The notes beneath the pieces are model-generated. The model made no database searches. It saw only the letters and a program-made list of their open reading frames with translations, and was not told the DNA's origin. From NCBI GenBank assembly GCA_963969495.1, contig OZ018326.1:175187056-175251055 (forward strand): 64,000 nt of DNA, written 5' to 3'. Below are positions 48,550-60,904 of the stretch, in pieces. Position numbers and translations under genes: made by a program. The DNA comes from Ceratothoa steindachneri. Lineage: Eukaryota > Arthropoda > Malacostraca > Isopoda > Cymothoidae. Numbering within the stretch: the first letter of the stretch is position 1; every line of letters starts with the position of its first letter.

Positions 48550-49265
48550 CTGGCGCAACCTCATTATGGGAATAAACACCTCATTTATGTTCAAAATTTT
48601 GGTAAAACTATGGTTTCAATTACATTTTATGTAATTTTATTCAAAAAGGTATGAATAACATTCAGAAAATTGGATTCGATTGTGAAGGGGTTAATTTTGA
48701 TTTAGTGTTGTCTGTAAAGGGATAATTTCTTTAATAAAATGAAAAGTAAAATACTTTCAAAGACAATCTGGCTGGATTCTTTTAGAAATAAATCTATTTT
48801 ATGCCGGCTCTAGAAGGTAATTCTTTTAATTCGATAACATATGGAAAGTATAAGAGGGCTCCAAAGTTTTATGAGTGTATCTAATAGTCGATCTTTGCAT
48901 TAAATCCTGCTTATCCTTCATTTATTGCCCATAATGTGCAGGCGTGATGTCGCCAATCAATGCAGTCTGTTCGGATAGTTATATGTATATGTATAGTTAT
49001 CACCCCTCTATAAAGTTTCAGATAGATCATTAAATATTGGCTTTTGGTCATCATATCGATCGGCCTTTTGAGATTTACTGATATTATCTACTGATAATAT
49101 CAATTTTCGCATTTATCACCTATTACATCATAATTATAATTATTCATAATTATTCATAATTATTTTTCGCCTCTGGGCATTCTTATTTTAGCTAGATTTC
49201 TGCTTCTCTCTATTTTTTCTTCCTCATCTCTACCTATATATGCATGCGCAAGGGAGCATGGTAAT
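48550..49265 (-). repeat. Dispersed repeat of unknown family, copy 1
   Basis: The reverse complement aligns by eye with 51690-52560 through many blocks: CCCTCTTG/TCCCTTG, AAAAATAATTATGAATA, CAGTAAATC, GATTTAATGCAAAGATCGAC, ACATAAAATA and TTTCTAAAAGCATCCA-like segments. No coding motif is visible in either copy. Confidence 0.7.
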
Positions 49266-49269
49266 CCTA

Positions 49270-50300
49270 GATAAAGAGCAAGCGAAATACAACAATAATA
49301 TATAATTAATATATTGATTGCACTTATAGAAATATATTACAATAAAGAAACTCTTGAAATTCCGAAGAAATTACTCGAGATTTTTTTACTACCTCTTAAT
49401 TTCCGAAGGACACCTTTCACAAGACAGAAGGTTTGGTATTATTTGCCAAATAATTCGAATAATCCTTCGATATTTCAGATTCTCATCATCTTCCTCTTCG
49501 AAATTCAAATTTTGTAGCTTCTCTCCCTCTGAGGTTCAATTCGGAGCTATCTGAGGTTCTACCTAGAGACTGAAAATTAATAAATGGGGAAATTTGTTAT
49601 ACAGGCAGAGGTATAATGCACATATATATTAAGGGAGTATAGTGGTAAATAAAGGGTGAAGTTGTAGTATAGGTAAGAGAGAGGCTGTACAGGGCGTGTA
49701 ATGTATTTTTCATCGTGAAGATGATATTTTTTTTACAGGGAGTTGGCTTTGTGCTCCTTCTACTTCCATATCATCTTTAGTTTAAGTCATATTACATATT
49801 TAGAACAATTTAGAATACATAATTATTATAAATTTAAGCTAAAAATTAAAAAATATTGTGTAGATAAAGATTTTTGAAAACACCATTTTAGGAATTAGAA
49901 TTTAGTAAAATACTATGTAACTCAAACATATTAACAAATTATTCAAATAGATTACCTATATCGACATTATTATTTTACAAATTTATGAATAATATTTTAA
50001 ATTCTAATAATTATAATAAAATTCCTTAAATACATAAACCAATGGGGGTTGCTTTATACTTTTGGCCAAGGATTTATCTGCCTGATTAAATCTACTAAAG
50101 TCATTTGCGGCCTTTGAACCAGTGTAGTTCATCTATGGTCTATTTATATCGGTAGCAGGAGTATTTTGTCGACAAAAAGACGGACTCAGTTTACTTTGAT
50201 GAAATAAAATCCTCCATATCACTCTCCATTTCTTTACTCCCTTTTTCCCTTGGACATGATGCTCCAATGGTTGAAAATAGCAATAATAATATGGCGTTAA
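49270..50300. other. No recognised gene
   Basis: AT-rich. Two overlapping plus-strand frames (49314-49517 and 49354-49554) match nothing. Confidence 0.4.
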
Positions 50301-50309
50301 ATATGGAGA

Positions 50310-50545
50310 AAGAAGAGAACTTCTCCTACCCAAAACTGGAAGGAGAACTCCCTTCTCGCAGACATCAGGTACAATTCCCCCTCCCACAAACTTGAGGAAG
50401 AACTCTCCCTTTCGCACTTTGATGGAGAACTAACTCCCCTTCCCGTAAATTTGAGTGAGAACTCCCTCTCCTTCAAATATGACAGTAACTCTCCCCCTCT
50501 TCCCCGGAAAATTGATTGAGAACTTCCCCTTCGGTAAACTTCATT
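50310..50545. repeat. Short degenerate tandem repeat
   Basis: About six to seven copies of a 30-40-bp unit resembling GAGAACTCCCCCTCCCGCAA then ACTTGA. The minus-strand frame across it (50297-50578) is a by-product of the repeat. Confidence 0.65.
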
Positions 50546-50910
50546 ATTTTGTCCGTAATCAAAAGTGTGAGCGACCATTATGATGGAGAAGGACTAATCT
50601 TCCTTCTATCATCACTGTTAACGGGTTCAAACAATGTAAGCTCAAAATGAATCTATCTATCTTCTACAGCTTCTTTGAAATACTACAGGATGTCCCCGAA
50701 GACTGTATACATTGAGAATGAATATTTTCAATAAAAACATGATGGAATTATTTCGAATAATCTTGAACATTTTTCTTTTACTTCATATTCAAAGTAACAT
50801 TAATTTCTTGACTACCTGATATTGCACACTCCCTAAAATCACCAATTAGGTAGAGGAATATGACGTAAATCTCCTGTTTGTTTGTTGTAAAAATAACTAT
50901 TTCATTATTA

Positions 50911-51127
50911 TTTCCTTACTTCTTCTTTTTCTACTTCTCATTTTCTTTATTTATCGCCTTTTCCTTCATTCTTTCTCCACTAGATGTTTATAATAATATT
51001 ATTAGAGATTTTTATCTTTATTAGTGATTTCCTTCCTTCTTCTTTTTTCTAAGTCTCCTTTTCTTTATCTATTGCCTTTTTCTTCATTATTCTCAACTGG
51101 GTGTTAATAATAATAGTAATAATAATG
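50911..51127. repeat. Tandem duplication, about 116-bp unit
   Basis: The run TTCCTTACTTCTTCTTTTTC to AATAATATTATTA (50911-51004) recurs diverged at 51027-51127, sharing TTTCTTTAT, ATTGCC/ATCGCC and CTTCATT blocks. A TAA/AAT-type microsatellite closes each copy. Confidence 0.65.
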
Positions 51128-51689
51128 ATAGATTCTGTAATCAAAATGGCACCTTTGAGACTACAGAAAAAAATGGGGGGGGAGAAGTATTTTAAGTCAA
51201 AACTAAGGAATGAATTTCCCCAGAAAGATGTGAAGATGGAGCAAAGGAGAGAGTGGAAGATATATAACCCCAGATGCTCCTTCGTGGAGAAGGTTGTGAA
51301 AGGGTGAAGAAGGATTTGGCCTGGATTTCAAGAGCGATTGTTCATGGCGTGAAAATGTAATGGGTGTGCGACAGAGTTCGAACGACACCAGGTGACGCAC
51401 TATTGATGACTTGATTACATACAAACAAGGTCTTCAGATCTAAGTCACGTGCTCTCAATTATTCAGCATTATGACCTTATGACCTTCGAAACTTTGAAAA
51501 AGTGCGGAAATTCGACCCATAGTTAGTTTTATTTTAATAATTCTCGGACTAACTTTGGGAGGACATTGGCAATTATATCATTCGAAAGACAATATAAATT
51601 CAGGATGGGTTTTAAATTTCTTTAGAATTGGCCAAATAGTTACGATGTTTTGACTGAAAAAGTCATTGAAAAGTAAAATGGTTACTATC

Positions 51690-52560
51690 TGGCCAATCGA
51701 TGAGCCCTCTTGCCCATATATACATACCGAGCGTTGAAGAAGAAGAAAAGGGCGAGAAGTAGAAATATAGATAAATTAAAACTATACCAAACAGAAAAAT
51801 AATTATGAATAGCAAGGGCAAAAACAAAGTAATAAATTAATCTTAAATGATTAAAAGCCTGTAGTAAATATTATTATAAAATCTAGAATAACAATTTCAT
51901 ACTAGGATAAAGGGGACCAACCATGCGTGAAATCTAACACGAATGTGAATATAAAGCAAGGAGTCCTATTTACCATGTAGCACACAAGCACCTTGTAAAT
52001 CCCGTCCTTCGAGGCGATTCCTTTGATATAAGAGATAATAATTGCCAAAACTTGATATAGTCAGTGGATTCGGGAGAGCCAACAAGTAAATCAGAGAAAG
52101 CGGCTCGCTACGGTGACCAAACGCCAACTTTAATGATTTATCTGAATCGTTATAGAGGGGTAATAACTATATATAATTATCTAAACAGACTTCATCCATT
52201 GGTAACATCATTCCTACGCATTATGGGAAATAAACGAATGATAAGCATGATTTAATGCAAAGATCGACGGTTAGATACACTACTAGAACTTTGGGCCCTC
52301 GCATAGGTCTTAGGTTATCATATTAAAAGAGATACAGTCCAAAACCGACATAAAATACACCTGTTTCTAAAAGCATCCACCCAGATGGTTTTTAAAAGTA
52401 TATTTTGCTCTCCTAGATTATAAAAGAGCAATTTACAAATAAAGTGCTCACAGACATTGAGTAAAATTAACTCTCACTATCGAACCCAATTATAAGAACT
52501 TCATTCCTACGCTTTCGGTCAAAACCGTATCTAAGATCTTTATATATTTGGGGTTAAATT
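51690..52560 (+). repeat. Dispersed repeat of unknown family, copy 2
   Basis: Inverted partner of 48550-49265. A 63-codon plus-strand frame (52064-52255) lies inside; the corresponding stretch in copy 1 is interrupted, so coding is not supported. Confidence 0.7.
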
Positions 52561-53009
52561 GTTCTACTATATTTTATGCATGTATTTATGAAATGATATT
52601 TTAGGCAATATATTATTCTAAAATATAGGAATTTTAAGGAAAAATGGTCTCGAAACCTACTCTTAAGTATTAATTTATCTTTTCGCATGACACTTATATT
52701 GTCACGTGTGTTTCAGTAGTTAATATTAGAGTGACACGAGTATATACTTTATTCTACTATGCATTTTGAGGCTTAAAGTTTCCTGTTACGTCACAGAGAG
52801 AGGCAGAAAGAGAGATTTACTCTTCAATGGATCGGCACCAGCGTTGTCTTACTCGTAAGGCTGCCTAGTGAGCGGAAATAGAGTTCTGATTGCAAGATTG
52901 AATGGTCATTTTATGTTTTCCTTAATATGGTTAATCATATCTCTAGAATGGAATTGGGTACCGATAATCACTTTAGAAGCAAGAAATGCTATAAAATTTT
53001 ATTAACTTT

Positions 53010-53097
53010 CTATTTATTGAAGTGTTTTCTAACGAACATTTTAAGGAAAGTATTTTCCTTAAAATAATTTGCTAGAACACTTCAATAAAGAACAAAT
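53010..53097. repeat. Hairpin with arms of about 38 bp
   Basis: TATTGAAGTGTTTTCTAACG then AACATTTTAAGGAAA pairs with TTTCCTTAAAATAATTTGCT then AGAACACTTCAATA, with a few mismatches and a loop of about 6 nt (TATT-like). Confidence 0.75.
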
Positions 53098-53099
53098 TG

Positions 53100-54655
53100 A
53101 TCGGGGAAAATTATTTGTCAGTTGTTCCGGCTAACTCAAACTTTTATCCATCCGATCCTATCACATGGTTCCACAAATTCCAATCATTCTCCGAAAGATC
53201 CTTGGGGTAGTTCAAACGGCTATCAAATGAATGTTTTCCAATAAAGATGCCTTCCTCTGATGACGTTCATTCTTTTCCGTTTTATGTAACATATTGGACA
53301 CTGTACAAACTAATATCGATGTCTTCCTCTCATTACTGATCGTTCATCTCCACTTCCATCAACTTTGGGTCATTTTTAACAGATAGAAAGATAATATGAA
53401 CCTTGTGTAGTGGGCTTTTCCGAGGAAAACAAGAAGGAGAGAGATTCGCATTTGTCTCCAATTCCTTAATATTTATTATTACTTACTCCACTGTAGATAG
53501 AGGGACATTTATCGCTTCCGAAATCTTCTAGTAGCTCTTTTTGATTTGAATTAGGTAATTATTCCCAATTTGATGTCGGAAGATAGTTGACTACTTTTCA
53601 AAATGACCGTTGCTCCTAGAAATAGCCTAACTGATTGCAATATCGAAGAAAGGGTTGTTAAAATATTCTACACTACTTCTCGCTAGGAAAATTATATATA
53701 GATCTCAGAAACTACTCTTCTGACTTTGTAACTAAGTCATGATTTAAACCAAATAAATTAAACATGGATTTAAAAATTATATCGTAGTAGCATAGGTACC
53801 TGGCGTGGCCCGGGCTAAATAAAAATCCTGTCGAAAATAAATTCAGATGCAGATTGTTTGATATTCTTATATTGTGGCACAAAAATATCTATATCATATA
53901 TAAATCATTTAATATATAATTATCATATAATATTCTTACAATGAGTAAGTGTTTTACCGCGCGCGCCCGGCAGTTTACACGCAGCCTTGAATAACCGTTA
54001 GTTATGAGCGAACAACGTTGTGGCCGCAGGAACAATTCGAGCGTCTTGTAGATAAGATGAATACTTTTTTGTTGTGAATTTCGTAGAATGTGTTATTGCC
54101 TCTTACTTTGTCCTTCAGATGTATTAAATTGTCGAGACTGTATCAATCATTACATTCTCTTAACGCCAAATATTTCGTTAGCTTGTAATCTATTGTTCAT
54201 GAACTGCGGCAAAAAAATGCAGTATTAGGTAGAATTATGAATACTTTTCGTAACAAGTGTATATTTGCATTTGTGGTAATGTTGAGATATACTATTCGCT
54301 CTTTGGATGGTGTAATCGATTATTTTAGTAAAGTTGCTTCCATTGAAAGTAAACAAGCTTGAGATGAACAATTATTGACTGGTCCATTTCCACACACATT
54401 TTTCCTTCGTGGCTGTTAATCTTAACTTTAGTCATTGCACTTTTAATCATTTTTATGCTCAGATACGGATGATTTATGCTCTTAGCTTCGGTAAAATATA
54501 TATAGATTTTTCGTCTGTATTAATTTACCTTGGCTCAACACTTAAAGGTCACGGTGAGGCCGAAAGGAGGGACATTTTTTTTGAATTTCTAAAATAAATA
54601 ATTTTACATAGATTCAAAAGATTACATTGACATTAATGTATTCGTATTGAGTTAG
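53100..54655. other. No recognised gene; small CpG-rich patch
   Basis: Mostly AT-rich. 53955-54045 stands out for CpG (CCGCGCGCGCCCGGCAG). No start, frame or promoter set could be tied to it. Confidence 0.4.
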
Positions 54656-54659
54656 CATT

Positions 54660-55594
54660 TGACAAAATCAAGTTTGGATGAGAGGATCCCTCATGTGGTG
54701 ACCGTTTTTATTGAGGCATTTCTGAAGGCGTTGCTCTATCGATTTGGTCGACTTCTACGCGAATATCTTCCTCCAAATCATCAAATGTACAGGCTTTCTG
54801 CTCATACAGATGCGCTTTGAGGTTTGCCTACAAGGAGTATCAGTATCTCTGGAAATGAGGCGGTCATTGAAGAAGGGTGAACAACGTACATTAATGCTCT
54901 GGTTTTGTGGGCCGCCGCCACATCTTGCTGAAGCCACACTCGTCGGATACGAATAGGTTTTCGTTTTAGTTCAGCCCCAAAGAAGTTGTTCATAATTTCG
55001 ATGTAACGCTTGGCGTTCATAAGAACAGCATTTCCATTATGGTCTCCAAAAAAGGGAAGGAGCAATGACGCTAACTTATCCCCAAATACACCAAACCGTC
55101 AATTTTGGGCTGTTCAGTGGTCGTTCGTACACTTCTCTCGGATTTTCAAGAGCCCAATAACGACAATTCTCTTGATTACCATGTCATTGAGATGAAAATG
55201 AACTTTATCAATCATTACAAAATGTTGTTGTAATTTGCATACAAATATGCGCAACTCCAATTTGTACTGGAAGAAATGCAGGGCTTCATGCAAAACACGC
55301 CTTACCAAATGATTCTCGATGCCAAATTCAATAGCACGCCTGATATCGGGAAATGTTGAATAGGAAACGAAACTCATGCACAACTAATAGGACAGACTTT
55401 TTATTATTCATGAAACTGTCATAAGCTAACCCACGGTGGTGTATTGTCTACAGCGCCATAACTTCTTCACAGGAAAAGAATAAAAAATGTTTAGATACTA
55501 TTGACCGAGTGCAACCTGTCGGATATATTTCCCTCCCTCTTGTGTTGAGTAATAACTACTTCAAAAACGTCTCTCATCTCTATCTCACCCTGTA
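54660..55594 (-). mobile_element. Mariner-type transposon
   Basis: The outer 5' end lies at a TA (55593-55594) followed on the minus strand by CAGGGTGAGATAGAG, like the TACAGGGT start at 59606. Transposase fragments follow in order on the minus strand to about 54670. The 3' inverted repeat was not located. Confidence 0.7.
54670..55400 (-). pseudogene. Mariner-type transposase remnant
   Basis: The minus strand reads RRAIEFGIENHLVRRVLHEA and ALHFFQYKLELRI (end of the HTH half), then VMIDKVHFHLNDMVIKRIVV for the first Asp block (SDEAHFxLNGYVNKQN in relatives). From 55065 come PFFGDHNGNAVLMNAKRYIE and RIRRVWLQQDVAAAHKTRAL, with the second catalytic Asp (WxQQDGAxxH). The end decays (FPEILILLVGKPQSAS, for FPGRLISRxGDVxWPxRS). 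It is the same subfamily as the copy at 37.1-37.7 kb. Confidence 0.8.
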
Positions 55595-56099
55595 TAAAGC
55601 ACAGTTCATACTATTTAACATATTTAATCAGACAGTGTAGAATTAATCATATTATAATTAATATTTATTCTATTAATGTGTAGTTTGTTAATATGTTTAA
55701 ATATTTTGTTTGAGTTACTTAGAATTTTACTTAGTAGTAATTCATAAAATGGTATGTATTTAAAAGCAGAATTTAGCACATATTTCATTTTTCAGTTTAA
55801 ATTACTACCAATTGTGTAATCGATATCCTTTTAAGTAAGAAATATGATTAAAACTAAAATACTTACGGAAGAACAAAAGACACAAATCCAACTTCGCCAT
55901 AACCAAACTTTATAAAAGTATAAATTGATAAAAAAATCAAGATACACTGTCCAAACTACGAGCTAAAAACTCATATCAAGAAAACAATAGCTTTGTATCA
56001 AGGACGAAAATTAAGAGGAACACCCAGAGAAGACGGATCTATCATTCATGCTTCATTACAGAATGGCAGAAGGCATTTCTAAACATACTAGAGAGTTTA

Positions 56100-56565
56100 A
56101 AGAAGCTTAATGATAAAACTTATCTGAGTGATAATGGGCCTGAGTTTGCAAGTGAAGTGTTTGATCGAATGTTGAGAGAGAGTGGTGTGGAGCACGTGAG
56201 GACAACCCCGTAAGTATCGTATTCGAATGGATTGGCTGAACGTACAAATAGGGCCTTGCGTGAGATGTTGAGAATGATGAGGGCGACTTTGAATGACCGG
56301 GATAAATGGTTGAGTAGAGTGTTATGTGCATATAGTTCGATAGTGCATATGTAACTGGAATGGCCCCGTGTCAGTTTGTAAGGAATTTTGAAAGGCGAGT
56401 GAAAGATAGGTTCTTTTCAGTGAAGGTGAGCATAGTGTATGGCGTGAGGCACATAAAAGGTTTGGTTCTTTTAAAATTGGTGCATATGTATTGAAGGTAA
56501 GAAAAGTAAAAGGTAGGTTGGAAATGAGCAGATTGCTATTGTATAGGCCTCCGTCATATAAGTAA
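56100..56565 (+). pseudogene. Ty3/gypsy integrase C-terminal half
   Basis: The plus strand reads KTYLSDNGPEFASEVFDRML, RESGVEHVRTTP, a stop, then VSYSNGLAERTNRALREMLR and KWLSRVLCAYSS. The second Asp (SDNGPEF) and the catalytic Glu (LAER) of the DDE triad are present. After breaks, FGSFKIGAYVLKVRKVKGRL and EMSRL fit the C-terminal binding domain of gypsy integrases. Unlike the other three gypsy traces in the window, this one lies on the plus strand. Confidence 0.8.
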
Positions 56566-56613
56566 AATTAATCGCGTTTATTAGTTTTTGTTGCTGTTGG
56601 CAACTTTGAATTC

Positions 56614-56625
56614 CGCGCATGCGCG
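56614..56625. promoter_or_regulatory. NRF-1-like palindromic site
   Basis: CGCGCATGCGCG, an exact match to the NRF-1 consensus YGCGCAYGCGCR, in an AT-rich setting downstream of the integrase remnant. A 37-codon frame with a hydrophobic start (MKAVLLGISIGFFIAKYFEC) begins about 110 bp later. A single site is weak evidence for a promoter; it may belong to an LTR. Confidence 0.2.
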
Positions 56626-57012
56626 TTGTCCTTTGTGGTTCTCTGCTTTTTCTATCATAGTAAATTCAGATGTGCATTTTCCGTACACGAATCCATAGCA
56701 TGGTTGAAATTAAAAGTACTAGAATTTAAAAATGAAAGCTGTACTGCTTGGTATTAGCATCGGGTTCTTCATTGCGAAATATTTCGAGTGTATGTTTGTC
56801 AATGTGAGGAAGTTGGAAAGGAAAGAGCTCGAAGTCAGGGTGTGATTATCAAGGTATCACGGCTCGAAGATCAGGTGTTTTATGTTATACTCCCCTATAT
56901 CTTCCAGGATCTACTCGGATATGGATAAAGGAGGTTGAGCATGTGAAGCCATGCTGCGTGTGGCAGCATGATACGGCTCTCTGCCACGAAAATTACTGGA
57001 AGACTACTTATT

Positions 57013-57014
<2 letters not shown>

Positions 57015-57060
<46 letters not shown>
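57015..57060. repeat. (TA)n microsatellite
   Basis: About 23 TA units. Confidence 0.95.
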
Positions 57061-57064
<4 letters not shown>

Positions 57065-58075
57065 GCAACGTTTAAATTTCGACATACCATATTAACTATT
57101 TTCGAAGCTACTCATTTTGTATTAGTATTGTTAATTTAATGAGCCTTGTCATTAAATGATGAATATTATGGAAGTGTCAAAAAAATAAATTTGTATTGTT
57201 CTGTGATGTGATTTTAATAAAGGAAACAATGCAATGCTATGCTATCAGCAAAACTTTTTGTTATGTATACGCTTGGGAAACATGAAAAGTGAAGCCAATT
57301 CATGACGACTAGTGAAATTTGATCAGGACCTTTTATAAATATCAATGTTTAAAAATCCCATTGTAACCGTTGGCAATTCTCTTAAAACTTACAGTCATCT
57401 CACTTGACCCTACATCGTGATTTATAGGAGATAGGAAAGCTCTCACAAATGGGTCAATGGATTCCTCACTTAACCTAGATGTACACTTGTATCAGACTAT
57501 CAACATTTTTCCATCCATTCTTTCTCGACTAAAAAGTGAACTATTTGTTATTAAATTTACTACCGGGCACGAAGGAAGGTTATTTAAAATAACGGACAAT
57601 GGATTAGTCCTAAGGAAAAAAACAATAACTCGACATAAATTGGAGCACCGTCCACGGAAAATTTTCTTTTCGTTCGATGGGATATGAATCACATAATCCA
57701 CTTCAAACTTCTTAGCTCAAATTAGACGTTTAATCTGTTCAGTTTGATCATTTACATGCAGTGCTTGAAGATAAATGAATAGAAGAAGAGTGCTCTTTCA
57801 TCAAGGCAATTTGATGACTTTGGCCATCAAGTTACACTTTAAAGTGCTCTTATAATTAATATAATAATTATTAAACAAAATTTACGGGTGTATATGTATA
57901 CACATTTAAAATACATATAATAATTACTAATACTATTCGTATATATTAGGCCATCATATTTGCAGACTAGCTACAAGATTATGAAACACAAGTAATACGA
58001 TTTACCTATAAAATTTGCATAAAGCCCCCCAAAAGAAATCGAATGTACACACACTGCAGACAATAAAAGACATAC
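57061..58075. other. No recognised gene
   Basis: AT-rich. A 76-codon plus-strand frame (57457-57687) has no recognisable domain. Confidence 0.4.
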
Positions 58076-58078
58076 ATC

Positions 58079-59050
58079 TCAGGTTGGAACAAAAGTAATG
58101 TCCGATTTTAGGGTATATATTAAAAATGAAAAAGCTTATAGCAATTGGAATATTTAACCATAAAGATCACCTCCATTGCTTTCTAGACCCTTACTTCATC
58201 TGTTAACTAGCTTATAAATGCAACGCTTATAAAAAAATTTATATTTCAAGGAAAACTATAAATGTAACTTCTTTAAAACTCTTCTGCTGTTCTCAACCTA
58301 AGACCATTCAAATAGTTCTGTATTCACTTAAACTAGTGAGAATCAGAAGGAGCAAAGGCAGAAGAATGAGGAAGAGATGCAATATTTCCCAATTGAACTC
58401 TACATAGAGATTTAAGATGTGTGAGGAGGGGAAATATCGCGAAGTTAATTGCAGTAGTGGATAGCATTAATTGACTGATTGTTGTTTAACAGTTTGTATT
58501 ACACAATTCCTTCAATATCCCACCATACACTCAACAGGATATTTGTTGCTGATGTTATGCTTTCGATTGCTGCAAAACTTTGTTACTGCCACCTATCCAA
58601 AAACCGTGGACTTTACCGCTACCATATAGAATTAACTTCTCATCATAATTAAACAAGTCTACACAAAAATGGTGGCTGAAGTTGTCGAGAGGGAAAAGAA
58701 TAACAGAAACCAATACGCTGTTGCATATTCGTTTGTAGATTTCGTGCCAGACACATTTTCCAATCACTGGAAAATTCCCAATCTGTTTCAGTTTTCGTAA
58801 AACAGTTGTATGGGTTTGGGTAAATTGTTTTCTAGTTCCCTAGTTGTTTGGCAAAATTTAATGTGACAACAGCTTCCAACCTTTCGGAAACAAGTTCTTT
58901 TGGAACACCTTTTTTAATCCCTGTTTTCGACTGAAATCTCCATTGAGGAAATTGAAAAACGACCTCCGGCACCAATTTTATTCGTTTTATCATCCCTATA
59001 ACTGCTCTAGATATAGGAAGGGAATGATGGGGGAGGAAAAAAATAAAACA
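58079..59050 (-). mobile_element. Mariner transposon remnant with 3' terminal repeat
   Basis: CAGGTTGGAACAAAAGTAAT at 58083-58102 resembles the terminal inverted repeat of well-known mariners (AGGTTGG.ACAAAAGTAAT). The minus-strand transposase runs up to about 59000. The other terminal repeat was not identified. Confidence 0.7.
58110..59000 (-). pseudogene. Mariner transposase (decayed)
   Basis: From about 58910 the minus strand reads GIKKGVPKELVSERLEAVVT, the start of the linker region (VPHELSExx in relatives). At about 58650 comes CVDLFNYDEKLILY with the first catalytic Asp (TGDEKWILY). Near 58380-58300 it reads SAFAPSDSH, a stop, then QNYLNGLRLRTAEEF, the third-Asp block and the following NFLNGKKF-type segment. 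The second Asp block is not readable. Many stops. Confidence 0.7.
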
Positions 59051-59605
59051 TATAACAAGTAAATTTGCTTTAAAAATCCTCATAAATTTACCCGTTTCTT
59101 AATCTATGTTTGGTCATAAGTAGAGCTATCAGCCAAATTCAAAGTCTCTTCTTTCACTCTTTAAATAACAAGCAGAATCTCCTCACTCTTGTAGTGATGT
59201 ATTTATTAACCATAATTTGCATTAACTGACACGACAATCCCCCTAAATATTAGCTATTTTAGTAAATATCTATAATGATAGACTCTTTGTTTTTTTCCAG
59301 TGTTGCTACGTCGATAATAATTGAATGCTCAGGGAAAAACTGGAAGGGACGTTTTGCATTGTTTAGGAACTGATTGTTGATTTTTTATATGAACCAAATT
59401 TTCAAGTTTTCAGTAATAAAATGAACAAAAATCAAATAAGATTTAAATTTTGACTGTTTATAAAATTTAAATTTGTCATACATTCTTTTTCTAGTAATTT
59501 TATGTTTCAATATCACGCAGGAAACAGTTTACTGTCATCTGCAATATCGATTCAGTCTCGCCCAAGAGGTCCTATTTCATGCATACGCCCACTTATTTTT
59601 TTTCA

Positions 59606-59908
59606 TACAGGGTCACCCCCGAAAAACGGGCTTGTAAACAGTTTTTATGAAATATCCTTTATTCATTCACTAATTACTCTTACTTTGCAGGACATGACAG
59701 AAGCAATGCCTGTGAACACAACTAGATCTCAATGAGCACTCCAGCATAGAATATACTGCGTCAAATATTCCTACAAGTTAGGCTCGTTCAAGAAAGTGCA
59801 GGCCCCTTTTGTGCATCAGTTCGAATTTCAATGAGTCCCCTCCAATAGCAGAATTCATGACTGGGTGGACCACTTCGAGAACTATGGGACAGTGAATAAC
59901 CTCAAGGC
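59606..59908 (+). pseudogene. Mariner 5' end and transposase HTH start
   Basis: TACAGGGTCACCCC at 59606-59619 looks like the terminal repeat of the mariner at 55.6 kb. A plus-strand frame starting at the ATG near 59694 runs, past two stops, as RIYCVKYSYKLGSFKKVQAP, FVHQFEF and VPSNSRIHDWVDHFENYGTV then NNLKA. It matches the family HTH pattern (xxxVxxYYKxGxSxxxxQRxFRxxF, VPxxxTIxxWVxxFxxTGTV). The catalytic half is absent: at 59908 the sequence runs straight into the 31-bp array. Confidence 0.65.
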
Positions 59909-60904
59909 TTGACTGTGACAAACGCAAAGACCTTATCACCTGGCTGTGACAAACGCAAAGCCCTTATCGCCTTGCTGTGACAAACGCAAAGACCTCATCG
60001 CCTGGCTCTGACAAACTCAAAGACCTCATCGCCTGACTGTGACAAACGCAAACACCTTATCGCCTAGCTGTGACAAACGCAAATACCTCATCGCCTGACT
60101 GTGTCAAACGCAAAGACCGCATCGCCTGACTGTGAAAAATGCAAAGACCTCATCGCTTGGCTGTGACAAACGCAAAGACCTCATCGCCTGGCTGTGACAA
60201 ACGCAAAGACCTCATCGCCTGACTGTGACAAACGCAAAGACCTCATCGCCTGGCTGTGACAAACGCAAAAACCTCATCGCCTGACTGTGACAAACGCAAA
60301 GACCTCATCGCCTGGCTGTGACAAACGCAAAGACCTCATCGCCTGACTGTGACAAACGCAAAGACCTCATCACCTGACTGTGACAAACACAAAGACTTCA
60401 TCGTCTTGCTGTGACAAACGCATAAACCTCATCACCTGACTGTGACAAACGCAAAGACCTCATCGCCTGGCTGTGACAAACACAAATCCCTCATCGCCTT
60501 GCTGTGACAAACGCAAAGACCTCATCGCCTGGCTGTGACAAACGCAAAGACCTCATCGCCTGGCTGTGACAAACGCAAAGACCTCATCGCCTGGCTGTGA
60601 CAAACACAAAGCCCTCATTGCCTGACTGTGACAAACTCAGAGCCCTCATCGCCTGGCTGTGACAAATGCAAAGCCCTCATCGACTGGCTGTGACAAACGC
60701 AGAGACCTCATCGCTTGGCTGTGACAAACGCAAAGCCCTCCTCACCTGACTGTGACAAACGCAAAGCTCTCATCGCCTGGCTATGACAAACGCAAAGCCC
60801 TCATCGCCTTGCTGTGACAAACGCAAAGCCCTCATCGCCTGGCTATGACAAACGGAAAGCCCTCATCGCCTTGCTGTGACAAACGAAAAGCCCTCATCTC
60901 CTGG
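59909..60904. repeat. 31-bp minisatellite, about 32 copies
   Basis: Unit CTGTGACAAACGCAAAGACC then TCATCGCCTGG, head to tail with low divergence. The unit end alternates between CCTGGC and CCTGAC over about 60000-60380, which gives a 62-bp higher-order period there. Later units drift to AAAGCCCTCATCGCC. 31 is not a multiple of three, and no frame stays open across the array, so it is non-coding. Confidence 0.95.

Noticed and set aside
53955..54045. CpG island promoter
   Set aside because: Under 100 bp and not linked to any transcript start or coding frame.
59909..60904. Repeat protein or CRISPR array
   Set aside because: The 31-bp period breaks the reading frame and there are no spacers between units.
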